Position numbers and translations under genes: made by a program. From assembly GCF_000151665.1 (NCBI RefSeq), contig NW_013171820.1:422800-486799 (forward strand): a stretch of DNA of 64,000 nt. The letters are read 5' to 3'. Below are positions 50,072 through 60,295 of the stretch, piece by piece. Each line of letters starts with the position of its first letter. Position 1 is the first letter of the stretch. The stretch comes from Blastocystis hominis (lineage: Eukaryota > Sar > Bigyra > Opalinata > Blastocystidae). The notes beneath the pieces were generated by a model, which was not told the origin of the DNA, did no database searches, and saw only the letters and a list, made by a program, of their open reading frames with translations.

Positions 50072-52270
50072 CTATTCATTAATCACATAGTTACAATCTA
50101 ATAGAAGTAAGTGGAACTGGAGAAAAAGCAAGAAAATAGTAGTCTTGGAAGCAGGCTTCTTAGGCAAATACTTTCTGTCTCTCTTGACCATGAAGAGAAT
50201 GCCGAGAACCAGCAGAACCACACCGATGATGATCAGAACAATTCCGATCAAGAAGTACAGATCCAACTTATCCTCGATACAATACGAAGTCGGAATTGCC
50301 CACGAAGCCGTAGCCTTGTCCTCGTTCAACACGCACGTTCGCTCGCTCACTCCCTTGTAGCCAGAGATCTGCGTGCAATCGTACGAATAGCTCTCGCTCG
50401 CGGCGGTTCGCGGGAAATCGGCCATCGCCGGGCAGTGAGGCACCTCCACAGTGAGGAAGATCGTCACGTTGGCGCTGCCAGCAGAGTTGCTCGCAGTCAC
50501 CACGAACTCCGTGCGATTCAAAGCCGTCGCCGAGGTTCCATAGATAGCACCCGAATCCGAGGCAATGCCCATTCCCTCAGGCAGATCCGGGGAGATCATG
50601 AACGACTCCACCGTTCCGTTGTACATAGCGCTCAATCCCTCGTAGTTCACATTGGTGGTAACCACAATCTCCTTCTCCTTGTAATCCAGATTGGTCGGCA
50701 AGTCCAGCACGCACTCGTCCATCTTCAGAATCGACAGTTCGCCATTGCTGCAAGTACGATACGCCACACCGTGGTAGTTCTCGGGGCAGGGCTCTTCGTA
50801 GCGCTCTCCGTCAGCCAGCGAGATTCCCTCCACTCCCGAGCAGCCAATCGGCGTGACCGTGATGGTCACGGTCGCCTGGGCGGAGCCCGCGTCGTTGCTC
50901 GCAGTCACAGTGAAGGTGTAGGTGTCCGCCTCCTTGATCGATCCGGCGATCACTCCGTTGTCCAGCAGCTGCAGACCACTGGGGAGCGAGGGGCACGAGA
51001 ACACGTCCACCTTGTTCGACACAGAGGGCTCGATGCGGATCGCTTCCAGCGACTCGCGGCTCATCGAAGCGGGCGAATAGGAGAAGCTGGAAGGAGCCAG
51101 CAGCGTGCATCCCTCATAGTTGATGGGCTGGAACACGCCATTGACACACTCACGCGTCGCCATGCCCGAATAACCTTCAGGACACACAGCAGCCTCCGAG
51201 GTCGCTCCGTTCATCACAGCAGGGAACTCGTCCAGAGCCTCGCAGCCATTATCTTCCACCGTGATGCTGATCGTCACCGACTTGGATTCCGCGCTGTTGG
51301 TTCCGGTAATCTCATAATCGGCAGCAGGCGAAGGCACAGTGGGCGTACCCGAGATGGTTCCGTCCTCACCCAGCACCAGACCCTCCGGCAGATCCTTGTT
51401 GCATGAGATCGAAGGGAACGCTCCGTCCGTCAGCAGCGAGATCGGGGTCAGTTCCTGGTTCGTCTTCAGCACGATCGAGTTCACTCCGTAGGTGAAGAAA
51501 CCGCTCAGACGCGGCGTGCAGTGCTCCAGACTGGGCTCCTCGAACTCGCCTCCCATGCAGCGAGCCATCGCGTAACCCGTGTAGTACTCAGGACACACAG
51601 CCACCGAGTACTCGCCGTGGTTCGTGGCCAGATACTCAGCCGTGGCCTCGCAGTTCACAACGATCGAGGTGAGAGAAATCTCGGTCTGCAGCGATCCAGC
51701 CGAGTTGGTCGCTGTGATGGTGTACTTGTTTCCAGTCTGCGTGCTCTGCAAAGCTCCGGAAATCACTCCAGTGGTGGGATCGAGCGTCAGATCGGCAGGC
51801 AGCTCGGGAGCCACGCTGTAGGACTCGACCGATCCGCTGACCGTGGGCTCGAAGGACTGCTCCTTCTGGTAGATGATGGTCACTTGGTTGTCAATGCCGT
51901 AGACCACAGCGATGGGAGGCAGCAGCGTGCACTGGTTGTCCTCTTCCTCCTCCAGCTGGTTGCCCGTCGGCGTCGACACGCAGTTACGATAGATGAAGCC
52001 AGTGTATCCAGTGGGGCAGGAAATGAACGCCTTGCTGCCCACGTACGCGCTCGAATAGTTGTCCTGCGAGGCGCAAATCTCAGCAGCCTTGGTGTTTCCG
52101 AAGTAGACCTCGGCCATTTCGATACCCTGCAGATTGGACTTGTAGGCCTCCAGCTTGTACATGTTGTAAGCTACCGTGTTCGTTTCTTTTTCTATAAAGT
52201 GTTCATCGGTGTCTCTAGTTCCTTGTGTAGATTCAATGTCTTGCGTCGATCTACGATCGTTCCACTATCC
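50072..52270 (-). CDS. Type I membrane surface protein with putative Ig and cysteine-rich modules, 5' end missing
   Basis: From ATG 52162 the frame codes 696 residues; it stays open about 35 codons further upstream without an ATG or signal peptide. Four putative Ig modules carry the LP.GL....G.I.G signature (LPADLTLDPTTGVISG, LPEGLVLGEDGTISG, LPSGLQLLDNGVIAG, LPEGMGIASDSGAIYG). They alternate with sushi-like cysteine modules (CPEYYTGYAMARC, CPEGYSGMATREC, CPENYHGVAYRTC). One transmembrane helix (YFLIGIVLIIIGVVLLVLGI) and a short basic tail end the protein. It belongs with the surface protein at 16608-22101 but is much more GC-rich, like the housekeeping island. The lack of a signal peptide at the junction with the virus-like block (52.17-52.27 kb) suggests truncation by insertion or capture of a host gene. 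Confidence 0.75.
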
Positions 52271-53180
52271 TGTTCTCGGAAATCGGGTTCGCCATAGAAA
52301 GCACATATATCAACAGTGAATGGAATTGCCATTTATGCCTACAAAGTGAAAAGAAAATCACAGCTATCTTCATTAAGCCATTGAAACCTTGTGTAATGAA
52401 CATATCCTTGATCGTGTTGTACGTATTTTGCAGATATTGCTCGAATTGTTGATCTACATTGACAGCAAACCGTTTGATCTCGTTTTTCATGTAGTCCAAA
52501 TAATCTGAAGTTAGCTCCTTACTATTAGCTATTTGTATGAAGAAACTCATCAGTTCGGGGTCTTCATTTCGATCACGATAAGCCCTGAAGAGACGTGAGA
52601 ATCCAAGGTCATTTGCAAATTGAGCGAAATTAGGAATGTCGAAATTGCGAGCAAGCAAACTTGAGAAAGCAATGAAATCTTCGCGAGTATCATCGCGTTC
52701 CCAACCTTCGTTATGGTCATACTTTCTATTTTCAGATCCTATAATCAAGGCATCAGCACGATTCACCTGATCGATTGCTTGAGGTGTGATTCTTTGAGTA
52801 TTTACACTTTCAGGTTGACGACCGTGCAGTAAAATCACAGGTTGAATTTGTGGCTGATTCCGGAAATATTCATATAATTGCCAAATGGCATCCATGAAAT
52901 TTTGGATTCCTCTCACATTCTGCTCATACAATTGTTAATGTAACTTAATCCGGGACAGCTGAGTATCAGCAAGTTGATTACTCATTGTAGTAATCAGCCG
53001 ACCAGTTTGAGCATGCCCATCAATAACTGCATTATCAACATTTGTTATCAGGTTAGCCGTCTGAGTCTGATTGTCAGCAAGTTGGCTACCCAAAGCGTCC
53101 GTGTCATCTAATAGTTGTTTCCTAGTTGCCTTTCCCTTTTCTTCAACAACTTTACCAAGAGTTTTTAGTATTATATTCAT
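52251..53180 (-). pseudogene. Virus-like gene E, coiled-coil protein with one in-frame stop
   Basis: ATG 53180 starts MNIILKTLGKVVEEKGKATR. The frame meets TAA at 52935-52937 and continues in the same frame to TAG at 52251. The first part is a heptad-like coiled coil (LADNQTQTANLITNVDNAVI). The second part (GIQNFMDAIWQLYEYF, ALIIGSENRKYD, EDFIAFSSLLARNFDIPNF) is unfamiliar. A 33-nt GT..AG segment spanning the stop (about 52909-52941) would restore the frame, so a short intron is an alternative to a nonsense mutation. It is last in the minus-strand block and touches the surface protein gene. Confidence 0.6.
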
Positions 53181-53263
53181 AAGCACTATTCTATTAGAAA
53201 TACCTCTAAACAAAGGTGCGAATCGATTGATTCAACCAACCGTTTGTTAATTGCCTTATACTA

Positions 53264-54640
53264 TTATAGCAACTCAGCAGATACACATTTCTGGATGAAG
53301 CTGTTTCGCTCTAGCCAATGTTGCAAGAAATGATTGTACTGCTTGGCCATAAACTCTGTCAAGTCATCGATTCGCATTTCACTTTGTGTTGGAATCAATG
53401 CTTGGATATCAGCAATTGCAGGAGGATCAGGATTATCTTCAATTCCTTTTAGAGGAGCTTCGACTTGTTGCAAATATCTATTACTTTCCTCAATCACAGA
53501 CTTCTGCTGATTTACCAAGTTACCAATATTCTGGATCAAGCTGTCGTATTCTGTCGCATTACTTGTTGCCACTTCAGCATATTTAGCACTTAACAATTTG
53601 ATTCCTTGGTTCGTATTTGTCAATTTAGAATTATCGTTTGCCAACAAGTTCAACATCATAGGATAGCCATTCTTCTCATCTTCCAGGAAATTGATTTGTT
53701 CTGCTACTTTGTTGATTGCTCCATAAATGTTTCCAAGATTCACCTGGATATCGAAGCTGTTCATCACACTTATCACTTCATTCAATTTGTTGATAATGGA
53801 CGTCACATTCATCTCTTGAAGAATCTCCTGAATTACATTCGCAGGTTGTTGTTCGGGTTTGACCATCCATCGTCCACGTTCAACACGACCTCCAGATACC
53901 AAATCCTTGTATCCCTGACTACCTCGTTTCGCAGAGTGTGTCACACCTTTAACATATACTGTACTATTGTCGTCATTCCATAATAGATATGTTCGATCTG
54001 GATCACCATATTCTGTCACATCTTCTCGCAAACCTGCAAAATCATTGATAATCGTTGCATTATGTTGAGTAAATGTGTTGATACTATCTCCCATTCGCTG
54101 AGCTGCATTCGATATGGTTTCAGCAGCATTCTTCATTTCGTTGATGCTGACTCCAAGATCACCAGGGATATTCACGATTTTTGCATCGCCAACCTGTGCT
54201 CTCTGGTAGCGGATGCGATAGGGCGATACTGGTTCATATCCAAATGGATTATCAAAGATAGCTCGTTTCTCCATGTCAGACAACTTGTGATTCACAGACT
54301 GAACAATGATCTTGTTGAATTGTTTGTCAATTTTAGCATTGTAGACCACATTGTCCTCGAATGAGTACAACAGCACGTTCTCATTATCAATTCGCTGCAT
54401 TTGATATCCACGCATGTCCGAGACGGATACACGACGACGTTCAGCAGGTGAGAGATTCATGTATGAATCAAACAAGGTTCGCTTCTGTCGCCATTGTTCG
54501 CTCCTCATTCGTTGTTGATTGAATTCACTTTCAACGACTTTATCGAAATATCGATTCAACATTTTGTCCATCATGTTTCTCGATTTCACTTTGTGTGGTT
54601 TGAATCGAATGATTGGAATTGTAGCAACGTATTCATCCAT
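53264..54640 (-). CDS. Virus-like gene D, 458-residue putative structural protein
   Basis: Intact frame from ATG 54640 (MDEYVATIPIIRFKPHKVKS). An N-terminal half with RTLFDSYMNLSPAERRRV, NPFGYEPVSPYRIRYQRAQV and TYLLWNDDNSTVYVKGV is followed by long alpha-helical, coiled-coil-like sequence (about residues 290-400). It is Asn/Gln-rich with no signal or membrane segment. I do not recognise the family; its position among structural-type genes suggests a virion component. A 47-bp gap separates it from gene C. Confidence 0.65.
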   Translation of the reverse strand: MDEYVATIPIIRFKPHKVKSRNMMDKMLNRYFDKVVESEFNQQRMRSEQWRQKRTLFDSYMNLSPAERRRVSVSDMRGYQMQRIDNENVLLYSFEDNVVYNAKIDKQFNKIIVQSVNHKLSDMEKRAIFDNPFGYEPVSPYRIRYQRAQVGDAKIVNIPGDLGVSINEMKNAAETISNAAQRMGDSINTFTQHNATIINDFAGLREDVTEYGDPDRTYLLWNDDNSTVYVKGVTHSAKRGSQGYKDLVSGGRVERGRWMVKPEQQPANVIQEILQEMNVTSIINKLNEVISVMNSFDIQVNLGNIYGAINKVAEQINFLEDEKNGYPMMLNLLANDNSKLTNTNQGIKLLSAKYAEVATSNATEYDSLIQNIGNLVNQQKSVIEESNRYLQQVEAPLKGIEDNPDPPAIADIQALIPTQSEMRIDDLTEFMAKQYNHFLQHWLERNSFIQKCVSAELL

Positions 54641-54687
54641 TTACTATGGGAGGAACAATGTGGGGCGACTTTGCCGTCTCCCCTACT

Positions 54688-55386
54688 TTACTTTGTCTCT
54701 TTCGAATAACAAGATATCGTGAATGAGATGTACACATTCGAATTCAATGAGATTGGACGGTCATTCGCGTCCGTCAGTACCCAATCAATGTAGTCCAGGT
54801 TCGATTGTTCAATCACATCGATCGATAGGTTGTCCCAGGTGATCATGTTGTTCAGTCCCATCGATACATGAATCAGGTTATCGATCAACGGACTCTTCAG
54901 ACCGAATGTTTGAGCATTGATACTACTGTAGACTCGGATCACACTCATGCCATTCGTGATGTCGTAGGGTTCACTCGCTACCATTCCTGCCTCAACAACA
55001 CCTTCCAACTTGAGGATAATCGTGTAATCAGGTGCGCCACTAAGGTCAACAGCGGTCGCCACATCACTATTCAGGTATGCTCGGTTGACATCGTCTACCT
55101 GGATGGAATCGGCTATCGCACGGCATTACTCGGTAATCGAGTAGTAGCCAGGACCGACGTTGTAGACCATTTCAAACCCTGACAGCATTTGAACCTTCAC
55201 AACATTCATTGCACGAATGTTCCAGAGAGACGTCGTATCGATCTTGCACGTAATCGAAGTGACCTTGTACACAAGGTCACGAGGCATGATCACCGTGTTG
55301 AACGTTTCATGGTATCGTTCGTTGTTCTTCGGAATTACTGTATTGTGGTTAATCACACTCACCGGTAGTGCACGATTATGACTCAT
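54688..55386 (-). pseudogene. Virus-like gene C, minor structural protein with one in-frame stop
   Basis: ATG 55386 (MSHNRALPVSVINHNTVIPK) overlaps the end of gene B by ATGA. The frame is interrupted by TAA at 55126-55128, right after GPGYYSITE, and then continues in the same frame to 54688. The C-terminal part carries the block PYDITNGMSVIRVYSSINAQ and DANDRPISLNSNVYISFTIS. It is shared with gene A (EYPVDITNGLSNIQLYCNIV; DENGDPLSFIGNVYLLIGFT). I associate this pattern (D..NG...I.VY..I...; D..G.P..F.G.V.I...) with structural proteins of Maverick/adintovirus-like elements. No roughly 30-nt intron removes the stop in frame. Confidence 0.6.
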
Positions 55387-55715
55387 TTATTGTGTAGAAC
55401 ATGGAAGTGAATGCACACCGTAATCGGTATTGGTAAGGCAATCGTCGCACCAGTCTTATCGGTCAACGAGAATGACCATTTGCGACTTTTGGGTACCACG
55501 ACGTTCATGTGTGCATTCTCCGTAAACTCCTCGTTCAATACAACCAACGGAGACTGTCGTCGTTCTTGCATGTTGTTCACTCGATCAAGGACAAGGCAGG
55601 TGCCAGGCGATTCTCCTTTCATAGTCACTCTGTCGATCACCATGTCGCTTTTGATGAGATTGTTACTTGTGAATTCATGTTCGTACGTTCGAGCAATGTT
55701 GAACACTAGATTCAT
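55383..55715 (-). CDS. Virus-like gene B, 110-residue protein
   Basis: Intact frame from ATG 55715, overlapping the gene A stop by ATGA and gene C by ATGA at its other end. It begins MNLVFNIARTYEHEFTSNNL; it is not hydrophobic and lacks recognisable motifs. The tight overlaps on both sides are the main evidence that it is a real gene of the block. Confidence 0.6.
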   Translation of the reverse strand: MNLVFNIARTYEHEFTSNNLIKSDMVIDRVTMKGESPGTCLVLDRVNNMQERRQSPLVVLNEEFTENAHMNVVVPKSRKWSFSLTDKTGATIALPIPITVCIHFHVLHNK

Positions 55716-58700
55716 TTATTATTTCCTCCTGAAACGGTGAATCCGATTAGCAGGTACACGTTCCCAATGAACGATAGCGGGTCACCATTTTCGTCCTTCA
55801 ATTCGTACACGATGCGATCAAGCAATTCAGAACATGGTACCAACATGCGATTCTTGTAGAAGTAGTTCTTGTACAGGCTGTCTATCGGGACATTCGCAAG
55901 CAGAGGTATCGTCTTGCTTTTCACGATGTTGCAATACAGCTGTATGTTCGATAGACCGTTCGTGATATCGACAGGATACTCGGCAACCAATGGACCATAG
56001 TTGGCATAGTACACACCATCGTCGAAAGGGATACGCCATGTATGCGATTGCGATCCTGAAGCGGGAATGATCGTGCCAAGGTTGCCACTCAACGAGAACA
56101 CGTAGTCTGCGTGAATGTAGTACCCATCTGACTCAGCTTTCCATCGTATGTTCAGTGCAGCCGAGTCAAAACATTGATTCATGTGCCATATCATGTCAGC
56201 CTGTATCAATCGTGATGGTATGGTCCACGTGTGCTTCACTGTGTCATCCGTGTACGTAATATCAGTCTCGGGGGAAGCACTGCTTCCCCCTTCGTCCAGT
56301 GTCATCATTCCGTACGGGAAGCGAATCGTCGTGTTAGCCGTGTACGACTCAGATTGTTCCCAGTCAACGAAGGTAGCCAATGATGGAACAACAACTTCAT
56401 CATTCCCCACATACGTAACACGTGTCGGTTGTATGAATTCGATCGACACAGCACGATCGGAATACGTACTACCTTTGATCATATTCGTCACATTCAGACC
56501 ATCGATGTTTGCCATCGCAAACTCGTAAGGCGATGCCAACTCGGGCATTCTGATGTAGCAATTGCGATAAAACTCGAAATAACAAGACAGATACACACCA
56601 CCTGGTTCAGCGTATGGTCCGGGTATAATCTTGAAACATGGATTATCACAAAACAATATGAATCGTGGTTCTGTACCATTTCAACATCCCATTCGTACTC
56701 GACCACCATTATCTGCAATGACATATACCAAGTACCCTCCGAGAGATGCATCTACATATATCTTATTGATCACATTAGCGATCATATTCACGATATCAAT
56801 AGCGCTATAATGACCTCGTTGGATTGTGAGAGGTCTTTCGCCATATCCACGTATTCCAAGTATAAAATTCGTCGTATCGATAAACACTCTCGTGTGATAT
56901 ACACTATCCTTGGAATACCAAGGTCCGATCGAAGAACCATTCGATGACACCAAGTCACCTGTATTTTCCGATGTGATATGCAATTCCAATTCTGGTGCAT
57001 AGTCCTTCGCAGTCCATGACATGCTTTCTCTATTGTCATTCACCGTCCACGCAATCGCATTCTGGTGAGATGGAGGTAGTTCCATAGCACTCGCATATCG
57101 AGCATTGAGCTCATTAAAACATGTGGTTGTAAGAGTATTCATCTTGATCGGGGTAGACGTATCGTCCGTTATGTAGAATTCACCACTATCGAGTACTGAA
57201 CCATCAGCTAAACGCATCGTGTATGTCGCGAGAGGCTTTAGCAGGAACCGATTATCATTCGTACGCATTTTCCAGTCATACGCAATGAAGGTGTTTGATC
57301 CTATATACGCATGACCACCAATACCTTGATCATTCGTCATATCAGGTGATGAATCGCTTTCAGGGTTGAACGAAGCTTCCACAGGTCGTTCGATGCACAG
57401 GTTCTGCACAGATGGAGACAGCTTGAACCATGGAGTCCAACCAAAACCATCGATCGTCGTGTCAACACTGGATCGATCGAAATACCATCCGTCTGCTTGG
57501 GCATTGAAGCGAACATGATCATCCTCGATCGTCATGGATGTGAGTGGAAGCACTTTCACCATCTCAGCACCGACAGCCTCGATGAACTCGGTAAACGTGT
57601 AGTAACCGACAGGCAATGTCAACATGTGCGATTCCCTGTCATCAGTAACAACCACGTGATTACACGAGGACGACAAGTAGTAGCGCTTCGGGTTATCCAC
57701 TCCTTTCACCAAGATGTCCGATTCGAATCCGAGGATCGATTTGATCTCTGGTGCATTCGTGAAATCAATCATGTAGAAGTGATTCACCGTGATGTGGAAC
57801 GCATTTTCACCGCTATACAGCAATTCGAACAGGGCATCACTAGCATTCAGTTTTGCAATGATCGTTTCGATGTCGTATGCACCGCGTGGTATCGCGATCT
57901 CTTGAATCGTAGCGCCAGCATTGATTAGCACCACTTGGTCAGTCGGCACGTTGTGCAACACGAAGTCCGTATACAACGACACAGACGAGATGTAGAACTG
58001 ATCGAATGACAGAGGATTGTCCAGCTTCACTTCCTTCTTGGTAGTATTACCGAACACTTCGATCATTGAGAACTGGTTTGCAGAGGTAATCGATGAAGGC
58101 ACTTCATCATACACGTCCTCAATCGTCAACTGGAGTTCGAATTCGCCGTTCAGTCGCATCATCTTGCCATCCATATCGCGGAACACGAATATCAATTGAT
58201 CAAACCGAGTGATCATTGGAATGCACACGTCTTCCACAGTTCGCACGTAATCAGCCGTTGGATCGTCAATGATCATCGTGGTGAGCAGGTTGTTGTTCTG
58301 GTTGGCAATCTTCAGATCCGATGATCGCACGATCGTCGAGTAGACCTGGATCACTTGGCGATTTCGCGTGATATCAATCACGTTCGATCCACTGAACGAA
58401 GCAGGTAGAATGACCGTTCGTCCATCTAAACCGAGGATCTCACGAATGTCAGGTGCATCTGTGAAGTCAATGGTGTGAGGAGACTGAATCCAGATACAAC
58501 CGAACGACGAGGCATTCGTGGATATGGAGAATGTAGTATCGGTCATGGTATTGAGCAAGGCAATGATCTCACTGATCGTGTATTAACCAGCAGGGATCGT
58601 CACAGTCTCATTATTGCTGTTAGTAATCACATTCGTCGTGTCCACATTGTTGAACATCGAACCATTATGATGAAACAGGACAGTCATGGAAGTGATGTAA

Positions 58701-58780
58701 GGATTCTTGTACTTGTAGGGGTTGATCCATGTGAATGAGCCGTTGGTAGGTGAGCCTTGAATAAGCATGGAGTAGTGCAT
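55712..58780 (-). pseudogene. Virus-like gene A, large multi-repeat structural protein with two in-frame stops
   Basis: ATG 58780 (MHYSMLIQGSPTNGSF) opens a frame of about 1,020 codons broken only by TAA at 58583-58585 and TGA at 56681-56683. The same frame continues after both. A motif P.G.Y.I..II..LN, often followed by IDFT.AP.I..ILGF, recurs: IPAG(stop)YTISEIIALLN, IPRGAYDIETIIAKLN, LPVGYYTFTEFIEAV, IQRGHYSAIDIVNMI. Conserved C-terminal blocks appear twice (VIDITRNRQVIQVYSTIV; VDITNGLSNIQLYCNIV). The first stop replaces a residue inside the motif, so it is a true nonsense change. The second could lie in a 33-nt GT..AG segment. I associate such repeats with penton or fibre-like proteins of Polinton-related viruses (family knowledge, not a search). 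Several ancestral genes may be fused. Confidence 0.65.
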
Positions 58781-58798
58781 GGTCTTTCTCTCTTTACA

Positions 58799-58808
58799 AT
58801 TATATAAA
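58799..58808 (-). promoter_or_regulatory. TATA-like element upstream of gene A
   Basis: TTTATATAAT on the minus strand lies about 20 nt before the ATG of gene A. It is the only such box in the block and would serve the first gene of the same-strand array. Confidence 0.4.
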
Positions 58809-58840
58809 GGGCAGACAATGACCACATTGGTAGAAAATAG

Positions 58841-58989
58841 TCGAAAAGGTTTTCGCGCTTTATGTGCCATGGTACTCGATGTGGGCAATGGGTAGCAATG
58901 GTCAAAAAGGCAGCCAGGTAGAAAAAAGGAGGTCAGGAATAAAAATGGCAGAAAAAGGGTCGAAAAAATTATCGCGCTTTATGCGCCAT
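58841..58989. repeat. Pair of 30-bp direct repeats at the right end of the virus-like block
   Basis: 58841-58870 and 58960-58989 match at 26 of 30 positions, with the shared core TCGCGCTTTATG.GCCAT. CpG-containing DNA like this is rare in the AT-rich surroundings. The pair sits between gene A and the right inverted-repeat arm, where an element could carry a terminus, promoter or origin. Confidence 0.7.
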
Positions 58990-59010
58990 TTCCCTACTAC
59001 TTGAAATGAT

Positions 59011-60055
59011 GATATTTCACAGGGATCTGTTTTAGCACATCCTGAAACGAATTACATAGATCATGCATAGTTTTGCTCCAAAACAAACAAAATCCAGACA
59101 AACACGATTCTGTCATTTCATTGGTTTAACACAATGTTTGATTCTGTTAAATCCATTTTCATAAAATAACTAATTCTGAGTAGCAGAAACAATACTGTTG
59201 ACATTTAGTACTGGAATAACCAATGAATGAATGAATGATTGGAGTTTGTAGTAAATTCCGTTATTGTTAGTTGGAATGCACAATGATTGGTATATAGTGG
59301 TTGGAACTGAATGATTCATAGATATTATCACAGATTGTATGCTATATGTGAATAGAATAGTACTGGAATGATTTGTGTAATTGGTCACAATCTATTGAAT
59401 GAATATGAGTTGGATGTACAAAGATTGCATAGCATGGAGATGGTTTGTATCATGAATGGATCAAAGAAAGAAGAAAAGAATAGAAGAAATAGTATTCATT
59501 GCTTAAGATCTTAATCCATTCAATGATATGTATAGTTATTTATGAATGTAATACATGATTATGATAATGAAGAGTGAATGAGAGAGAATCGAAATGAATG
59601 GGAATGTGATTGGTTGTGATATTGGAGTTGGATTTGATACAATTTCAGCAATTCAACACTGAAAAGAAAACAAACAAATGAATGAATGAATGAGTAATCC
59701 TACAAACATCGATTTGAATTGAGTCCATACTGTGATTATGTATATTTTGTACCATAAGAATGAATGATGGATTGTTGACAAGGAAATATCGTTAAATCTG
59801 TATAAAGTGGACCAATAATGTGAATTGCAATGGGATATTTGAATGATTATACGATCAAATGAATGAATGAATGAATGACATCTTATCTAAGAATTGATTG
59901 ACAATCTCAATACACTACTCACAACCAATGATCTGTAAATCAGTAACAAGGATCTCATTCATTCATTCATTCTATTCTATTCTATTCTATATTCATTCAT
60001 ATAATCATATTTGATTCACTTTGGCTTGGATGGCCGATTGAATAATTGAATCAAC
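59011..60055. repeat. Right arm of long inverted repeat
   Basis: Reverse complement of the left arm. Beyond about 60055 (TTGAATCAACC on the plus strand) similarity to the left flank stops. Short ATTC and TTCTA tracts inside the arm differ slightly in copy number between the arms. Confidence 0.9.
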
Positions 60056-60229
60056 CAACAAATCATTGAATGAATGAATGAATGAAAGATTCTCTCTCTG
60101 TGGAGTGATTCACAAAACAACAAAGACCTTTATCACAACCAATGAACTCTCATTCTGCATCAATAATGTCATCGATTCAATCATTCATTCAATCAATCAT
60201 TTATTCATGCTTTTATAACTGTTTAACGC

Positions 60230-60295
<66 letters not shown>

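Larger units (their letters stand above)
47593..60055. mobile_element. Inverted-repeat-bounded insertion carrying a virus-like structural gene block
   Basis: Arms of about 1,050 bp (47593-48640 and 59011-60055) are reverse complements, about 96-98% identical by eye. They enclose 10.4 kb in which all recognisable genes are on the minus strand. The right arm begins 20 bp from the end of the virus-like block. Long terminal inverted repeats, compact same-strand genes and the structural-protein signatures fit a Polinton/Maverick- or polinton-like-virus-type element. No target-site duplication is evident at the AT-rich outer ends. No polymerase, integrase, ATPase or protease is present, so it is either non-autonomous or degraded. 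The arms could instead belong to a host inverted duplication that happens to flank a viral fragment. Confidence 0.6.

Noticed and set aside
50111-52297. Plus-strand Arg/His-rich open frames opposite the surface protein gene
   Set aside because: Their composition is that expected from reverse reading of a GC-rich gene; no start context or motif supports them.
48259-59388. Pair of identical-looking 72-codon frames in the two inverted-repeat arms
   Set aside because: Conservation of the frame follows simply from near-identity of the arms. The peptide has no signature and the frame ends without a poly(A) element.
60231-60292. Regular short repeats as a possible CRISPR-like or satellite array
   Set aside because: A perfect 4-bp microsatellite with no spacers.
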